Positions 9,940-19,835 of a stretch of DNA of 64,000 nt are shown piece after piece (within the stretch, counting starts at the first letter, position 1; every line of letters begins with the position of its first letter). The notes under the pieces are model-generated. The model had not been told where the DNA came from and did no database searches. It saw nothing but the letters and a program-made list of their open reading frames with translations. The position numbers were made by a program, and so were the translations under genes. Source of the DNA: Komagataella phaffii GS115 (Eukaryota; Ascomycota; Pichiomycetes; Pichiales; Pichiaceae); contig NC_012963.1 in assembly GCF_000027005.1 (NCBI RefSeq), forward strand, positions 1,240,001-1,304,000, in the 5' to 3' direction.

Positions 9940-10680
9940 ATGGATAGTAATCAATGGCCCAAGGCGGAGCGTCCGTTCCAAGAAAATGAAATCTTGGACT
10001 TTTCCAGCTTGGATAATATACTCGACACTGATACTGAATTTGGAAGAAGTACCAGTAAACATGTACAACACACAGACCCCCCACTGCAACAGGACCAGTT
10101 GCTGACATACAATATAGACCAGGCGTCACAAAATACTCCCTCTCCTAACTTCTATCCTTCAAGCATTGATGTTAAGCAGTCTCTTTCAAAGGCTTTACCC
10201 GCCTCGCATAATGTCAAGTCCGAATCTCCACAACAGGCCGAGTACAACAGCAATGAGGATTCCAACAATCAATCCGAATCAAATATAAATACAGCGAAGT
10301 CCCGGAGGAGCTCAGTGGTGACAACTCCAGGTGGGACTATTGTTGAGCGCAAGCGCAGAGACAATATCAATGAACGTATACAGGACCTACTCACTGTTAT
10401 TCCGGAGTCTTTTTTCCTAGACCCCAAGGATAAAGCAAAAGCTACAGGTACCAAAGATGGAAAGCCTAATAAGGGGCAAATTTTAACAAAAGCAGTAGAG
10501 TATATTCATTGTCTTCAACAGGATATTGACGATAGAAACCGTCAAGAGGTCGCTTTGTCCTTGAAACTCAAAAACTTAGAGATTGCTCATAATGTACCGG
10601 AAGAACGCAGAGAAGATTTAAAAAATACCTCTGCCGAAAAGGGCCTGGGTAGCATTGGTGTTGGACCACTAGCAGATTGA
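9940..10680 (+). CDS. bHLH transcription factor (Rtg3-like)
   Basis: 246 residues. The bHLH domain lies near 125-200: basic region VERKRRDNINERIQDLL (with the E-R-x-R-R pattern that reads E-boxes), a loop rich in Lys/Gly (KDKAKATGTKDGKPNK), then helix 2 GQILTKAVEYIHCLQQDID. A short coiled extension follows. The N-terminal half is polar and Gln/Asn/Ser-rich. The RRDNINE and GQILTKAVEYI wording resembles fungal Rtg3-type factors (retrograde signalling), but Ino4- or Tye7-type assignment cannot be excluded by eye. An ATG at 9940 opens the frame; no earlier in-frame ATG is seen. Confidence 0.85.
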   Translation: MDSNQWPKAERPFQENEILDFSSLDNILDTDTEFGRSTSKHVQHTDPPLQQDQLLTYNIDQASQNTPSPNFYPSSIDVKQSLSKALPASHNVKSESPQQAEYNSNEDSNNQSESNINTAKSRRSSVVTTPGGTIVERKRRDNINERIQDLLTVIPESFFLDPKDKAKATGTKDGKPNKGQILTKAVEYIHCLQQDIDDRNRQEVALSLKLKNLEIAHNVPEERREDLKNTSAEKGLGSIGVGPLAD

Positions 10681-10910
10681 GGGATACATTCATGGACATT
10701 CTTCTCGGGCGCTGCAACACTACAACCACACTACTCCACCTTTTCACTTTTTTTCCTTCTTTTTCAATTTGTATTTCTACAATATATAGTTTTAGTATGG
10801 GCAGGAGTCCTGACATAATAGAATGCCAGCGAGATGAGCTCCTTAGTTTCCTTTAGATAGATACAAATTTGTAGAAGACTCTTATGTCCTTAAAGTGAGG
10901 TGTTGTCCCG

Positions 10911-11645
10911 ATGCCTGATTTAACCATCAGTATTAATCTCGCGCCTCAGTCAGTTCCTGTATCTCCCATCAAAACACTGCCAGCTAAACTCAGTTCTCTA
11001 GAAATGTTCAAGAGTACCCTTAATAAAATTCCAGGCGTCAACCTGGGGAATGACTATTCGATTCTTCCCACTACAATTCCACAGAGATCTGAACAATTTT
11101 CACCCTCATCTAGCTCAACCTTCAAATCAACATTTCAGAAATTCAATCCTTTCTCCACTGATGGCGATATTACTTTAGACAATGAAGACGTGGCTACTAG
11201 CGACCCTGGCATGTTTGAACTTTCAAGGTGGGACAGAATGCTAATATTCGCCGTTTTAATTGCTGGAAGCGCAGTTTGTTTCATCATTTGTGTCTTATTA
11301 TTTCCCGTCCTCACAATAAAACCCACCAAGTTTGCTTTATTATGGACAATGGGTTCCGTTTTCTTCCTTGCATCCTTTGGGGTGCTTCAAGGGGCCAAAA
11401 ACTATTTTATTCATCTGACATCTGCTGAAAGACTTCCCTTTACTATGGGGTATTTTGCAAGTATCACAGCGACTTTAGTATTCGCTGTTGTCTTAAAAAG
11501 CACTATACTAGTAATCCTCAGTTGTATAGTCCAGTTCATTGCCATGATATGGTATTTCATTAGTTACTTCCCAGGTGGCAAACATGGTCTGAGATTCACA
11601 AGTGGCATTGCAAGAAGTCAGGTGGAAAGTTGGATGAACTCATGA
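10911..11645 (+). CDS. SFT2: Sft2-family Golgi membrane protein
   Basis: 244 residues. Sft2 is a tetraspanning membrane protein that helps retrograde traffic from endosomes to the Golgi, and interacts genetically with the t-SNARE Sed5. A soluble Ser/Thr-rich N-terminus (about 1-100) is followed by four hydrophobic segments (LIFAVLIAGSAVCFIICVLL; FALLWTMGSVFFLASFGVL; a third near 180; a fourth near 205). Family motifs are KPTKFALLWT, ERLPFT and YFPGG near the end. Slightly longer than the S. cerevisiae protein because of the N-terminus. Confidence 0.92.
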   Translation: MPDLTISINLAPQSVPVSPIKTLPAKLSSLEMFKSTLNKIPGVNLGNDYSILPTTIPQRSEQFSPSSSSTFKSTFQKFNPFSTDGDITLDNEDVATSDPGMFELSRWDRMLIFAVLIAGSAVCFIICVLLFPVLTIKPTKFALLWTMGSVFFLASFGVLQGAKNYFIHLTSAERLPFTMGYFASITATLVFAVVLKSTILVILSCIVQFIAMIWYFISYFPGGKHGLRFTSGIARSQVESWMNS

Positions 11646-11677
11646 GCAGATGTATTCTATGTATATATACTTACCGA

Positions 11678-13903
11678 TCACAGAGTTAGACTACTCAGGA
11701 ATTTTTGGTTAGCATACGCTTCCATTTGGCTTCTGTCATCTAGTAAATCTTTTGTTTCAGGAAAATTTTTCAACAATGTTATTTTGACCACCTTCTTCAA
11801 CGAATCAGGGACTTTATCACTGGATAAAACGTCAAAATTTAGTTTGATAAGGAAATGACCAATTTCCCTGTGTTTGTTATTGGTCAATTTGGAAAGGTTG
11901 ATTAGGGCTTGTGCAGCAAATATGACCTTATATTGACGGCAATATAATTCGAACCCAAGTTCGTTGACTTGAATATATTGTTTATTCAGTCTGTTGTATA
12001 TTGTGTTCAAATCATCCATAGTCAACTCTTCAACTGCCCTTTCTCCGAACACATCGTCGTCTTCACGATACGATTTTTGAGAGATGCTTAATGCGTCACG
12101 GCGTTTCTTTTCCTGCCTACTCAATCCTTTGGGGTTTAAATCTTCAGGTTTCTTATGAATGTTAAACAAGATCTTGCAAATACCAACAGAAGCTCTGGTG
12201 TACATTGGTTGATGATAAAGATTATCAGCCCATCTAATCATTTCAATATAGCTTGCTGGAGTCCCCTTCCTGGGACAATAACTATGGAAATCAAACTGTT
12301 CGTCTATAAAGACTCCAAAGATCGTATCAATGGCCTGGAATCTCTTGTAAGCAAGCCCTTGATTCTCCAAAATTTCTTGCTGTAGGTCAGCGTCAAAATC
12401 TCCATCCTTGAGCAGAGCCATTTTCTCTTTGAAAATTCTGTAAAATGCCTCAGCTTCCTCCGTGATGAACCACACACATTCAGTATTGTGTAGACCTTCA
12501 ATGACATCAACACTATCATCAATTCTGTGGAATAGCTTGATAGTTTGAGTTGCTTCATTTATTAAGTTGGCTCTCAAGTAATATTTAGTGGTTTTTGAGT
12601 TGATGAACTTATCTTGCAAATCAAGCTTTCTGGCTTCATCCATGAACTTAGCTGCATCTAAAGGCTCACCTTTGTGTTTGAAAACACGAGCCTTAACAAT
12701 GTAAGGCTCCACAAGAGTTGGAGTGTGTTCAATTACTAAGTTGGCAAATTTCAAAGCTTCATTCAATTGACCAAGTTCCAAGTAGTGTTGAGCCAGGTAG
12801 TATCCGGACCAAACATAGGTGGTTGGGCTGGTGTGATTCTTATTGAAAAATTCTGTAACAATGGACCCTAAAGCTTTGGCTTTGTTTACATCTTTGTACA
12901 ATGGTTTGACATTAACAAAGGCTGAAGGAATTCCCCTTCTTAACTGTTCCAGAACATAGTCAGAAGCAGCTTCGACAAATTTGTCACCCTCGAGGAACGT
13001 AAGAGGGATAAACTTTGGTGGATCAGACTTTGGATAAAAACCTGCCAATCTTTGATATAATCGCTTTCTGACATCAGCAGAAGCAACATTGGTGCCTAAA
13101 CATATTTCTAACAAGTAGTAGTACGAATTATTGTCTGGGTTCCTTTTTAAAAGTTTACGATAAATCATTGAAGCAGCTTTCAAGTCACCTAATTGGATCA
13201 GATTCTTTGCCTTTAATTCATCAAACTTTAGTTTGTCAAAAATGCTTTTTTCATCTTGATTCAATGCATTCAAAGATGCCTGGAATTCACCAGCCTCATT
13301 CAGGATGATAGCCTTGTAGAGTAACAATTGGGAATGCTCCAGTAGATCCCCTTCGCTCAAACTGTCTTTCGCAAGTTCCTCAAACTTGGTCAGAGTTTTA
13401 ACTGCTGCATTGTAATCTTTATTCAAATGATGAGCAATGGCCAAACCTGTCCAATTACATCTATACCCGGCTTCTTTTTCTAAGGTCATCAGTCTCGATT
13501 TCACCATACCGACATATCTGTGATTTTGGGCTTGTAGACAAGACAAGTCCTTGTAAACATTGAAGTTAGCAATTTTGTTATCTACAGCTTTTTGAAACCA
13601 AATAGCCGCCTCTTGGTAATCCTGAACACTCCTGTAGTAAATTCCCAAAATGTGGTTGGTTACCGGTTTCGAATCACCTTGAACAGCAGCCTGCTTAGCG
13701 TAGACCTTCGCCTCAGATTTTTCTTTCAAATGGTATAACAGTAACGCCTTTAAGGCTACACTTTCTGTGTGACCAGGATTCTTCTTTAAGATGCCATCTA
13801 CATTTTTCAAAGCTTTCTTGTACTGTTTGTTGTTTAAAAATTGGAGAGCCTCTTGAAAAGAGTCGTCTTCTCTAGCCTTCAATCTGCTTCGAATACTGGA
13901 CAT
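11678..13903 (-). CDS. NAT1: NatA auxiliary subunit (Naa15), N-terminal acetyltransferase
   Basis: About 741 residues from the ATG at 13903. Nat1/Naa15 is the ribosome-anchoring subunit of the NatA complex with Ard1, which acetylates Ser/Ala/Thr N-termini after Met removal. The protein is a chain of TPR helices. The family start is recognisable (FQEALQFLNNKQYKKALKN), then HTESVALKALLLYHL, GIYYRSVQDYQEAAIWFQKA and WTGLAIAHHLNKDY. A basic RQEKKRRDALS segment lies near residue 600. The open frame extends 30 codons further up to 13993, but MSSIRSRLKARED matches the family N-terminus better. It lies downstream of HST1 on the same strand. Confidence 0.94.
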   Translation of the reverse strand: MSSIRSRLKAREDDSFQEALQFLNNKQYKKALKNVDGILKKNPGHTESVALKALLLYHLKEKSEAKVYAKQAAVQGDSKPVTNHILGIYYRSVQDYQEAAIWFQKAVDNKIANFNVYKDLSCLQAQNHRYVGMVKSRLMTLEKEAGYRCNWTGLAIAHHLNKDYNAAVKTLTKFEELAKDSLSEGDLLEHSQLLLYKAIILNEAGEFQASLNALNQDEKSIFDKLKFDELKAKNLIQLGDLKAASMIYRKLLKRNPDNNSYYYLLEICLGTNVASADVRKRLYQRLAGFYPKSDPPKFIPLTFLEGDKFVEAASDYVLEQLRRGIPSAFVNVKPLYKDVNKAKALGSIVTEFFNKNHTSPTTYVWSGYYLAQHYLELGQLNEALKFANLVIEHTPTLVEPYIVKARVFKHKGEPLDAAKFMDEARKLDLQDKFINSKTTKYYLRANLINEATQTIKLFHRIDDSVDVIEGLHNTECVWFITEEAEAFYRIFKEKMALLKDGDFDADLQQEILENQGLAYKRFQAIDTIFGVFIDEQFDFHSYCPRKGTPASYIEMIRWADNLYHQPMYTRASVGICKILFNIHKKPEDLNPKGLSRQEKKRRDALSISQKSYREDDDVFGERAVEELTMDDLNTIYNRLNKQYIQVNELGFELYCRQYKVIFAAQALINLSKLTNNKHREIGHFLIKLNFDVLSSDKVPDSLKKVVKITLLKNFPETKDLLDDRSQMEAYANQKFLSSLTL

Positions 13904-14138
13904 TACCCTGCGTCGTGTACTATGTGTGATCGAACGGAGAGAACGTATAAGGTTAAGGTTGAATCTATACTGATCGTTTAGATCGTCGAACAAAATGATG
14001 GTGGAAAGTGCCTCGCGGGTCGCACCAATTTTGGTCTTCGCTCATTCCTTTTAGAAGATGGGGCTACATACAAGTTTGAATTCCGCTATCAGTCTAGATC
14101 AACCAGAAAGATCTGTCTATAAAACAAGCGCCTTTATT

Positions 14139-15701
14139 TTACAGCCCCATTAGGGATGCTTCTTGAAATTGTCTATGGGATGATTCAATTGGCGTAGCTT
14201 GCAACTGAGTAACTTCTTGGCTTTCTTCCTCCTTTAAAACCAGCTGGTATCTCCCAGATTCCCCTTCCAGTTCCATCAGCCCTTCAATTGAGTCGAGAAG
14301 TTCATCTACTTTTGGATGGTCAATTTTCCATCCCATTGCCTCACAAAGATAAACTATAAGCTCATCACAATAACCTAAGAGAGAGATGTCAAACTCCGTA
14401 TGGGTCACAGGATCTTTATTGATAAGAACTTGTGGAATTTCAGGCTTGACTTTGTTCACAATTTCACTTACCGGGGCGACTTTAAGCGATGTTCCAATAC
14501 ATAATAATAAATCACAGTTTTTGACATCTTGAATAATATTATCATGAAAAACTCTAGGCAAATCTTCACCAAAAAATGTAATATCAGGTTTCATAACTCC
14601 GTAGCTTTCAGCATACGATCTTTTCACGGTGGAACCAAGAAATGAAAACGAATGCCTGGAAATTCCTTGCTCCGAGTCATCCAATGCTTCAATCTCCTTA
14701 ATCAATTTTTGTCTCCGTTTTATACAAAAAGGACATAAAGGTAATTCCGAATTTCTTATCTCTTCAAAAATGGTTTCTCCAGGAATTTTGTATTTACATG
14801 TAATACAAGAAGCTGTAGCAAATGAGCCATGACATTGTATGACTTTCTCCGACGGAATTCCTGCATTAGCCTCTAGGTTGTCAATATTTTGGGTATAGTT
14901 TCTTAAGAGGCTACCTTTATCGGCAAGCAACTTGATGAATCCATGGAGAGGAGTAAAAGAACCTTCCGGAGGCAGAACTAGGTGAGCAATACTATAGAAC
15001 AAGGAGGGATCCTGTTTGAAGTATTCAAGATCAAACACTGTTTGAGGATCATCCAATCCTTGTTCCTGCAGCTTGGTATAAAATCCTTCAGATGATCTAA
15101 AGTCTGGAATACCTAATGAGGTGCTTATACCTGCTCCGGTGAGTACCAAGATGTTTTTAGAAGTTTTTATAGCTTCTATTAGGTGATCTATAGTGTGAAA
15201 ATCCAGCTTCTTTGTCCTCGTGGTAATTACTCTATGCATTGCTCTCTGAAGATACTTGACCAATGTGTATACCGTTTCGGTAGAGTTTTCATCCTCAGGA
15301 TATTCTTTGGGTGCGAACCCGAGTAACTTAATAAGATAAACAAAATCACTTGCCCCTGGTGTTTCTGATAACGAGAGGTCGATGAACTTGGAAATACCTA
15401 TAGCTTTCAGACAAAGTCTTGTCTTGTAGCAATCTTCTTTGGTGGGATTGTAATGTATTGCATCTTTATAGGTCATAGGTTCATGGCTTGGAATTTCATA
15501 TTCTATTATGTTTAGGGACTCAGATAAGATATCGTTACTCCTAGAGATCTTGGAGGAGGAAGTGCTAGTCGAAGATGCATTGTTATTTTCCACTTCAGCT
15601 TCTTGTTCCGAAGATAGTGATGAGTCCAGGCTGATCACATCAATATTTGATTCCTGGGTTCCATTTTGTTGTGTGGAGAGTCCTTGTTCAAAGACATCCA
15701 T
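14139..15701 (-). CDS. HST1: Sir2/Hst1-type NAD-dependent protein deacetylase
   Basis: 520 residues. A sirtuin that removes acetyl groups from histone lysines using NAD. A Ser/Glu-rich N-terminus (1-60) is followed by a Sir2-type N-terminal helical domain (about 75-155). The catalytic core starts near 185 with GAGISTSLGIPDFRS (NAD binding), then TQNIDNLE and the catalytic His in QCHGSF. Two CxxC pairs (CITC, CPFC) bind zinc, followed by KPDITFFGE and GTSLKVAP. These subclass features place it with the Sir2/Hst1 pair. Whether it acts in silencing (Sir2) or as a Sum1-type repressor (Hst1) cannot be read from sequence. Divergent from MRP10. Confidence 0.92.
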   Translation of the reverse strand: MDVFEQGLSTQQNGTQESNIDVISLDSSLSSEQEAEVENNNASSTSTSSSKISRSNDILSESLNIIEYEIPSHEPMTYKDAIHYNPTKEDCYKTRLCLKAIGISKFIDLSLSETPGASDFVYLIKLLGFAPKEYPEDENSTETVYTLVKYLQRAMHRVITTRTKKLDFHTIDHLIEAIKTSKNILVLTGAGISTSLGIPDFRSSEGFYTKLQEQGLDDPQTVFDLEYFKQDPSLFYSIAHLVLPPEGSFTPLHGFIKLLADKGSLLRNYTQNIDNLEANAGIPSEKVIQCHGSFATASCITCKYKIPGETIFEEIRNSELPLCPFCIKRRQKLIKEIEALDDSEQGISRHSFSFLGSTVKRSYAESYGVMKPDITFFGEDLPRVFHDNIIQDVKNCDLLLCIGTSLKVAPVSEIVNKVKPEIPQVLINKDPVTHTEFDISLLGYCDELIVYLCEAMGWKIDHPKVDELLDSIEGLMELEGESGRYQLVLKEEESQEVTQLQATPIESSHRQFQEASLMGL

Positions 15702-15920
15702 GTCAATGATGTGTTCGTTGAAAGGAAGTAACTACTTCGAACCGATGTTTAATCCGCGATAAAGCTTGAAGGGAAATCCTATAGGGAAACTTTTAGCTGT
15801 AGTGGATGATGGCTCCGTCTAGCGTGGAAGGGAGTAAGCTCTTCAAGTCGCGAACAAGAAGAAATCTTTCAATCCATTTTAATCCAATCTTCTTGAATTA
15901 CACACCCTGAGTTGACCAAG

Positions 15921-16196
15921 ATGCCGCAGAAGCCAGTCAGATTACCTCCTTTGCCGAGGTTAAAGGTTAGAAAGCCATTGCTTCAAACAAAGTCCAACCC
16001 CTGTATGGTTGTCATGTCAACATTATTGAACTGTTGGGCATCTAATGGAGAGGGAAGTCAAGCTTGCAAAGAGCTAGAGCTGTCTCTGAAAGCATGTATG
16101 GATACTAATAAGGGCGGAGCCCAAGCTACCAGGTCGTCTATAAATTATCATGCTGGACGATTGTATCCAAAGATCAGTGGAAAGTCTCATGATTAA
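15921..16196 (+). CDS. MRP10: Mitochondrial ribosomal small-subunit protein mS37
   Basis: 91 residues. Mrp10 is a small mitoribosome protein of the twin-CX9C class, normally imported and oxidised by the Mia40 pathway. CMVVMSTLLNC and CKELELSLKAC are two CX9C units. The N-terminal RLPPLPRLKVRKP and the C-terminal SINYHAGRLYPKISGK are family signatures. The ATG at 15921 is the first in frame and fits the family length. Confidence 0.95.
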   Translation: MPQKPVRLPPLPRLKVRKPLLQTKSNPCMVVMSTLLNCWASNGEGSQACKELELSLKACMDTNKGGAQATRSSINYHAGRLYPKISGKSHD

Positions 16197-16372
16197 TGTA
16201 CATAGTACATGTAAATATAATACATTCTGGATTCTGGAGCGGATTAAAATTCACCTCAGGACCCCTCCCTCGACAGCTGTTAGTAGGGGCGCCCTTAACA
16301 AAAAAAAATCGTGGTGAAAACTAACAACACTCTTCCAGTCTCTCACGTCCAAAATATTGGAGCAGAGGCCGG

Positions 16373-17551
16373 ATGAAGATACAGGCCAGACATTTGAGTG
16401 GTGCTTTTAGTGTCAGAAATAAAATTAGATCCATTTTGGATGATTGGGTTAGCTACTCTTCCACGAAAGACAGTAAAGAACCCACTATTGGCGAAAAGCT
16501 TAAGGAAGTTTCCTCGGAAAAGCCCAAAAAGGATACGGAGATCGATGGGCTAGTTGACAATATTTTAGAGATGCACTTGAAGACAGCCAAAGTCCAGCAA
16601 TTGAACCAAACCTCAGGCCCTTCTCTACAGGAAAGAAATGTCTTCAGTCAAATTTTTGAATCATTACATCAGAAGAACAAGACACAACCTTTGAACAGCA
16701 CGAAAATACTGAGAAGAGGCCGTAAAACTGTTAAGCCAAAATCTCTACATGCATTATTTCAAGAAAATGAAACCTCAAACGGTGATAATAAGGTCAGTTT
16801 AACTGATAAAGATATTAGAGACTTCCCATTGTCCCTAACTTCCAACTATTTCCAGAAATCTGTAGACACACAAGGTAATGCATCGAAAAGTGTTGAGTTT
16901 TTCAAAGAACAAGAAAAAATCAGAAAGGAATTATTCGAAAAACTGGAGCCAACTTTGAGACATATCAACTCATTGAACACAGATGTTGACGTATACAGAT
17001 TTGCATTAAAGATGACAGAAAAGTATTTGAAACAGTCCAAATCCAACAAACCAAACTCACAAAAGTCATTCAGCCTTGAAGAGGTAGCCATTCAGTCCTC
17101 AAAAACCCCGGAATTACCTCTTTTAACCCCAACAGTCATTCAGGCATTAATATTACACTGCGTGATATCATTGATTGTAGATTTCAATTCTTATGATTAC
17201 GCCATTAACATCTTTGAGAAAATAAAGGCTTGGGATATAAGCCTGTACATGGTTACCTGCACTAATGATTTCTACAACGTTATTTTGAAGCAAACATGGC
17301 TGAAAACACAGGACTTGGACCCAATTTTAGCTCTTCTTCAAGAGATGAAAACGAACGGCGTAAACGGTAATCTCCGTACTTTGGAAATACTTGCGCAGAT
17401 TAAACTATACTTTGCTCAAAGAAGATTGTCCAACATCCAAGTTGACAATGTGGCTGATATTTCGAACAACTCCACAGAAAAGTCCATGTTGAAGACTATT
17501 GACAGAGAATTGAAGAGGTTGGTGAAACAATATCTTGAGGAAAGGTACTAA
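16373..17551 (+). CDS. Probable mitochondrial RNA-processing/translation protein (Mtf2/Nam1-like)
   Basis: 392 residues. The N-terminus MKIQARHLSGAFSVRNKIRS is basic, amphipathic and free of acidic residues, a likely mitochondrial presequence. The central part is charged and variable. The C-terminal third (from about 250) reads LLTPTVIQALILHCV, NSYDYAINIFEKIKAWDIS, then DLDPILALLQEMKTNGVNGN. This resembles the C-terminal domain of Mtf2/Nam1, which couples mitochondrial transcription to RNA handling, and PPR-like helical repeats in general. The match is by pattern only. It lies between MRP10 and CDC45 on the same strand. Confidence 0.7.
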   Translation: MKIQARHLSGAFSVRNKIRSILDDWVSYSSTKDSKEPTIGEKLKEVSSEKPKKDTEIDGLVDNILEMHLKTAKVQQLNQTSGPSLQERNVFSQIFESLHQKNKTQPLNSTKILRRGRKTVKPKSLHALFQENETSNGDNKVSLTDKDIRDFPLSLTSNYFQKSVDTQGNASKSVEFFKEQEKIRKELFEKLEPTLRHINSLNTDVDVYRFALKMTEKYLKQSKSNKPNSQKSFSLEEVAIQSSKTPELPLLTPTVIQALILHCVISLIVDFNSYDYAINIFEKIKAWDISLYMVTCTNDFYNVILKQTWLKTQDLDPILALLQEMKTNGVNGNLRTLEILAQIKLYFAQRRLSNIQVDNVADISNNSTEKSMLKTIDRELKRLVKQYLEERY

Positions 17552-17697
17552 GTATTTAGATAAAATAATGATGTATTGTTAGCAGTTTCTTTGTCTAATG
17601 CAGTTCTACGATTACATTTGTTTTAGTAGTTCAACACCTTCATTGAGCTGTCATGATTAATCGCTGAGAGATAACTATTGGTACCAGAAAAACGCGA

Positions 17698-17703
17698 ACG
17701 CGT
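17698..17703 (+). promoter_or_regulatory. MCB element (ACGCGT) upstream of CDC45
   Basis: A perfect ACGCGT lies 57-62 bases before the CDC45 ATG, directly preceded by a related ACGCGA. MBF reads this site in G1/S genes, and CDC45 is a replication-initiation gene, so site and target agree. Confidence 0.65.
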
Positions 17704-17759
17704 CTATATTTTATACTAACCCACTTACACCAAATATCAGCCACTTTCGGGTTCTACAG

Positions 17760-19835
17760 ATGTATTTGAACCCCATAGAGTTCCACAAGGCCTTCAGGAG
17801 TATAAGCAAGTCGTCTCTATCTCATACAACCTGTCGACTGGTAATATTTGCCTCTTCGTTGGATGTTGACGCTATTTGTTCATCAAAAATGCTCACTACA
17901 ATGTTTAGGAAACACCTAATTAGTTTTCAGCTGGTACCAGTAATCGGGTACACGGATCTGAAAAAGAAGTTTGAGCAGCTTGATTTTGATGTAGTAAACG
18001 TTATCATCCTGGGATGTGGCGCAATGGTTGATATGGTGACGTTTTTGGACCTCAATAGTCCACAGGCATCTAATAAGAAAGTGTACATAATAGATGGTCA
18101 CAGGCCTTGGAACTTAGATAATTTGTTCTCCAGTGATAACGTAATATGTTTTGATGATGGACAACTAGAGAGAGAGCTAGTTGAAGAACGTGAAGCCTAT
18201 AACCAACTACTGGAATTGGAGAATGAAATGCCTCATAATGAAAACGAAGCTGAGATGGAGACCGATAATGATGAACAAAATGATCAAAGAGGAGATACCG
18301 ACGAAGATGAGGACGCAGAAGATGATGGGGAATTGGGATCAAGGAAAAGACATCGTTCACTATCGCCCCCTCCTTCTCAAAAACGAAAACGCCTACTCCG
18401 TAAGAGTGAAGAAACCATCGACAATTATTACAACCAAGGCTCTACTATTGCGACTTCGGTCGCTTTACAAGCATACACATTGATTTCTTCCGTTGGTGAA
18501 ACCAAAATCGATGATTTGTGGCTGGCCATACTTGGCACTACATCTTTGATGCCCTTATATTCTAACGTGTACCAGAAGATCGTTCCATCGCTGAAAGACG
18601 AAGTGGTGAGACTGGAAAGCTCAATCAACAGCTCCATCAATGAACATAGTGACGCTGTAGTGGAAAATGGTGGCCACGTACTTAGCAATAAAAGTCTGGA
18701 TACTAACACTTTGATTATAGAAAAGGATTACAAGCTGTTTTTATTACGGCATTGGAATCTTTACAACTCATTCTTTTACTCCAATTTTGTCAACTCAAAA
18801 CTCAAACTGTATACTAATGACGGGAAGAAAAGAATCAATAAAATGTTTGCTAAAATGGGTATTTCCCTGCATGCCGCATCTCAGAATTGGCATTATTTAG
18901 ATATCAAGATGAAGAAGCGATTACCTGCTATTTTGACCAGATATTTACATGATTTTCAATTGGATGGACTTATTGAAGAGGGTTTCATAAGAAACTTTGG
19001 GTTTAAAGGTGCTGTTAGTGCTGTGGAGTACGTCGATTCTATTACTGCTCTCCTGGATTTTAATGGAGATCTAAAAGGAAGGGTGAAGAAACCATCTAGA
19101 ACAAGAACTGAAAAGAGTAACGATGAAACAAAGAATACATACAAGGATGAAACTGCTCCAAAGACACAAGAAGCTGAACTTTCGGAAATAATATCCCAAC
19201 GGGAAGCTCAATTTATATCAAATTTCTGGCACTGCTACGATGCTCTTACAGACTTTACATTTGTTAAAAAAGGTTTAGAGATTGCAAAATGGCAACAGCG
19301 GTTTGTTTTTGATAAAGGATTTGAAATTTTGGAGAAGAGGATGGTTACTAATTTGAAAGTGTTCAGGTTAGTGGTTTTGAAGGAAGCCTCTGTCTCTTGG
19401 AGTAGCAGTATCCATTCTAATGAGATGAAGCGTTTCCAGACTTCATTGGATGATAATGAGCTAACGATGGATCTTCTTACTAATTACAATAGGTTATTTC
19501 GAAATCCATTGATCGTGATGAAACTAGGGAATTGGTTGTTGGACTGCTATTCGGAGATGGATTCCACAATACTTCCTTTAGTTATAGCGTGTTTTGATCC
19601 AGATTCTCAGACGTACTTGGTTTGTGGATTGCCCCCGAAATTTCCTCCTGAAGACGACGGATCGACTTTGAAGAATATCGCATTATTGAATACTTTTTCA
19701 TTGGCTTTTCAAGAAGTTGCTGAGCAAATAGGTGCAAAGGCCAAAGTCGATAGTTTTGAGAGTTCACTAATTGAGCTTCGGAAGGAGGATTTGCCTCCAT
19801 TCCTGGAGCGGTTGAGTTTGAGTGGATTAGTTTAA
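17760..19835 (+). CDS. CDC45: DNA replication initiation factor Cdc45
   Basis: 691 residues. Cdc45 joins Mcm2-7 and GINS to form the CMG replicative helicase. The DHH-like N-terminal domain shows LVIFASSLDVDAICSSKML and later VIILGCGAMVDM. An acidic insertion (about 145-200, runs of Glu/Asp) precedes a basic RKRHRSLS..QKRKRLLRK patch that could act as nuclear signal. Conserved C-terminal blocks include GISLHAASQNWHYLD and FVFDKGFEIL. Slightly longer than S. cerevisiae Cdc45 (650), mostly in the acidic loop. An MCB site sits in its promoter. Confidence 0.95.
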   Translation: MYLNPIEFHKAFRSISKSSLSHTTCRLVIFASSLDVDAICSSKMLTTMFRKHLISFQLVPVIGYTDLKKKFEQLDFDVVNVIILGCGAMVDMVTFLDLNSPQASNKKVYIIDGHRPWNLDNLFSSDNVICFDDGQLERELVEEREAYNQLLELENEMPHNENEAEMETDNDEQNDQRGDTDEDEDAEDDGELGSRKRHRSLSPPPSQKRKRLLRKSEETIDNYYNQGSTIATSVALQAYTLISSVGETKIDDLWLAILGTTSLMPLYSNVYQKIVPSLKDEVVRLESSINSSINEHSDAVVENGGHVLSNKSLDTNTLIIEKDYKLFLLRHWNLYNSFFYSNFVNSKLKLYTNDGKKRINKMFAKMGISLHAASQNWHYLDIKMKKRLPAILTRYLHDFQLDGLIEEGFIRNFGFKGAVSAVEYVDSITALLDFNGDLKGRVKKPSRTRTEKSNDETKNTYKDETAPKTQEAELSEIISQREAQFISNFWHCYDALTDFTFVKKGLEIAKWQQRFVFDKGFEILEKRMVTNLKVFRLVVLKEASVSWSSSIHSNEMKRFQTSLDDNELTMDLLTNYNRLFRNPLIVMKLGNWLLDCYSEMDSTILPLVIACFDPDSQTYLVCGLPPKFPPEDDGSTLKNIALLNTFSLAFQEVAEQIGAKAKVDSFESSLIELRKEDLPPFLERLSLSGLV

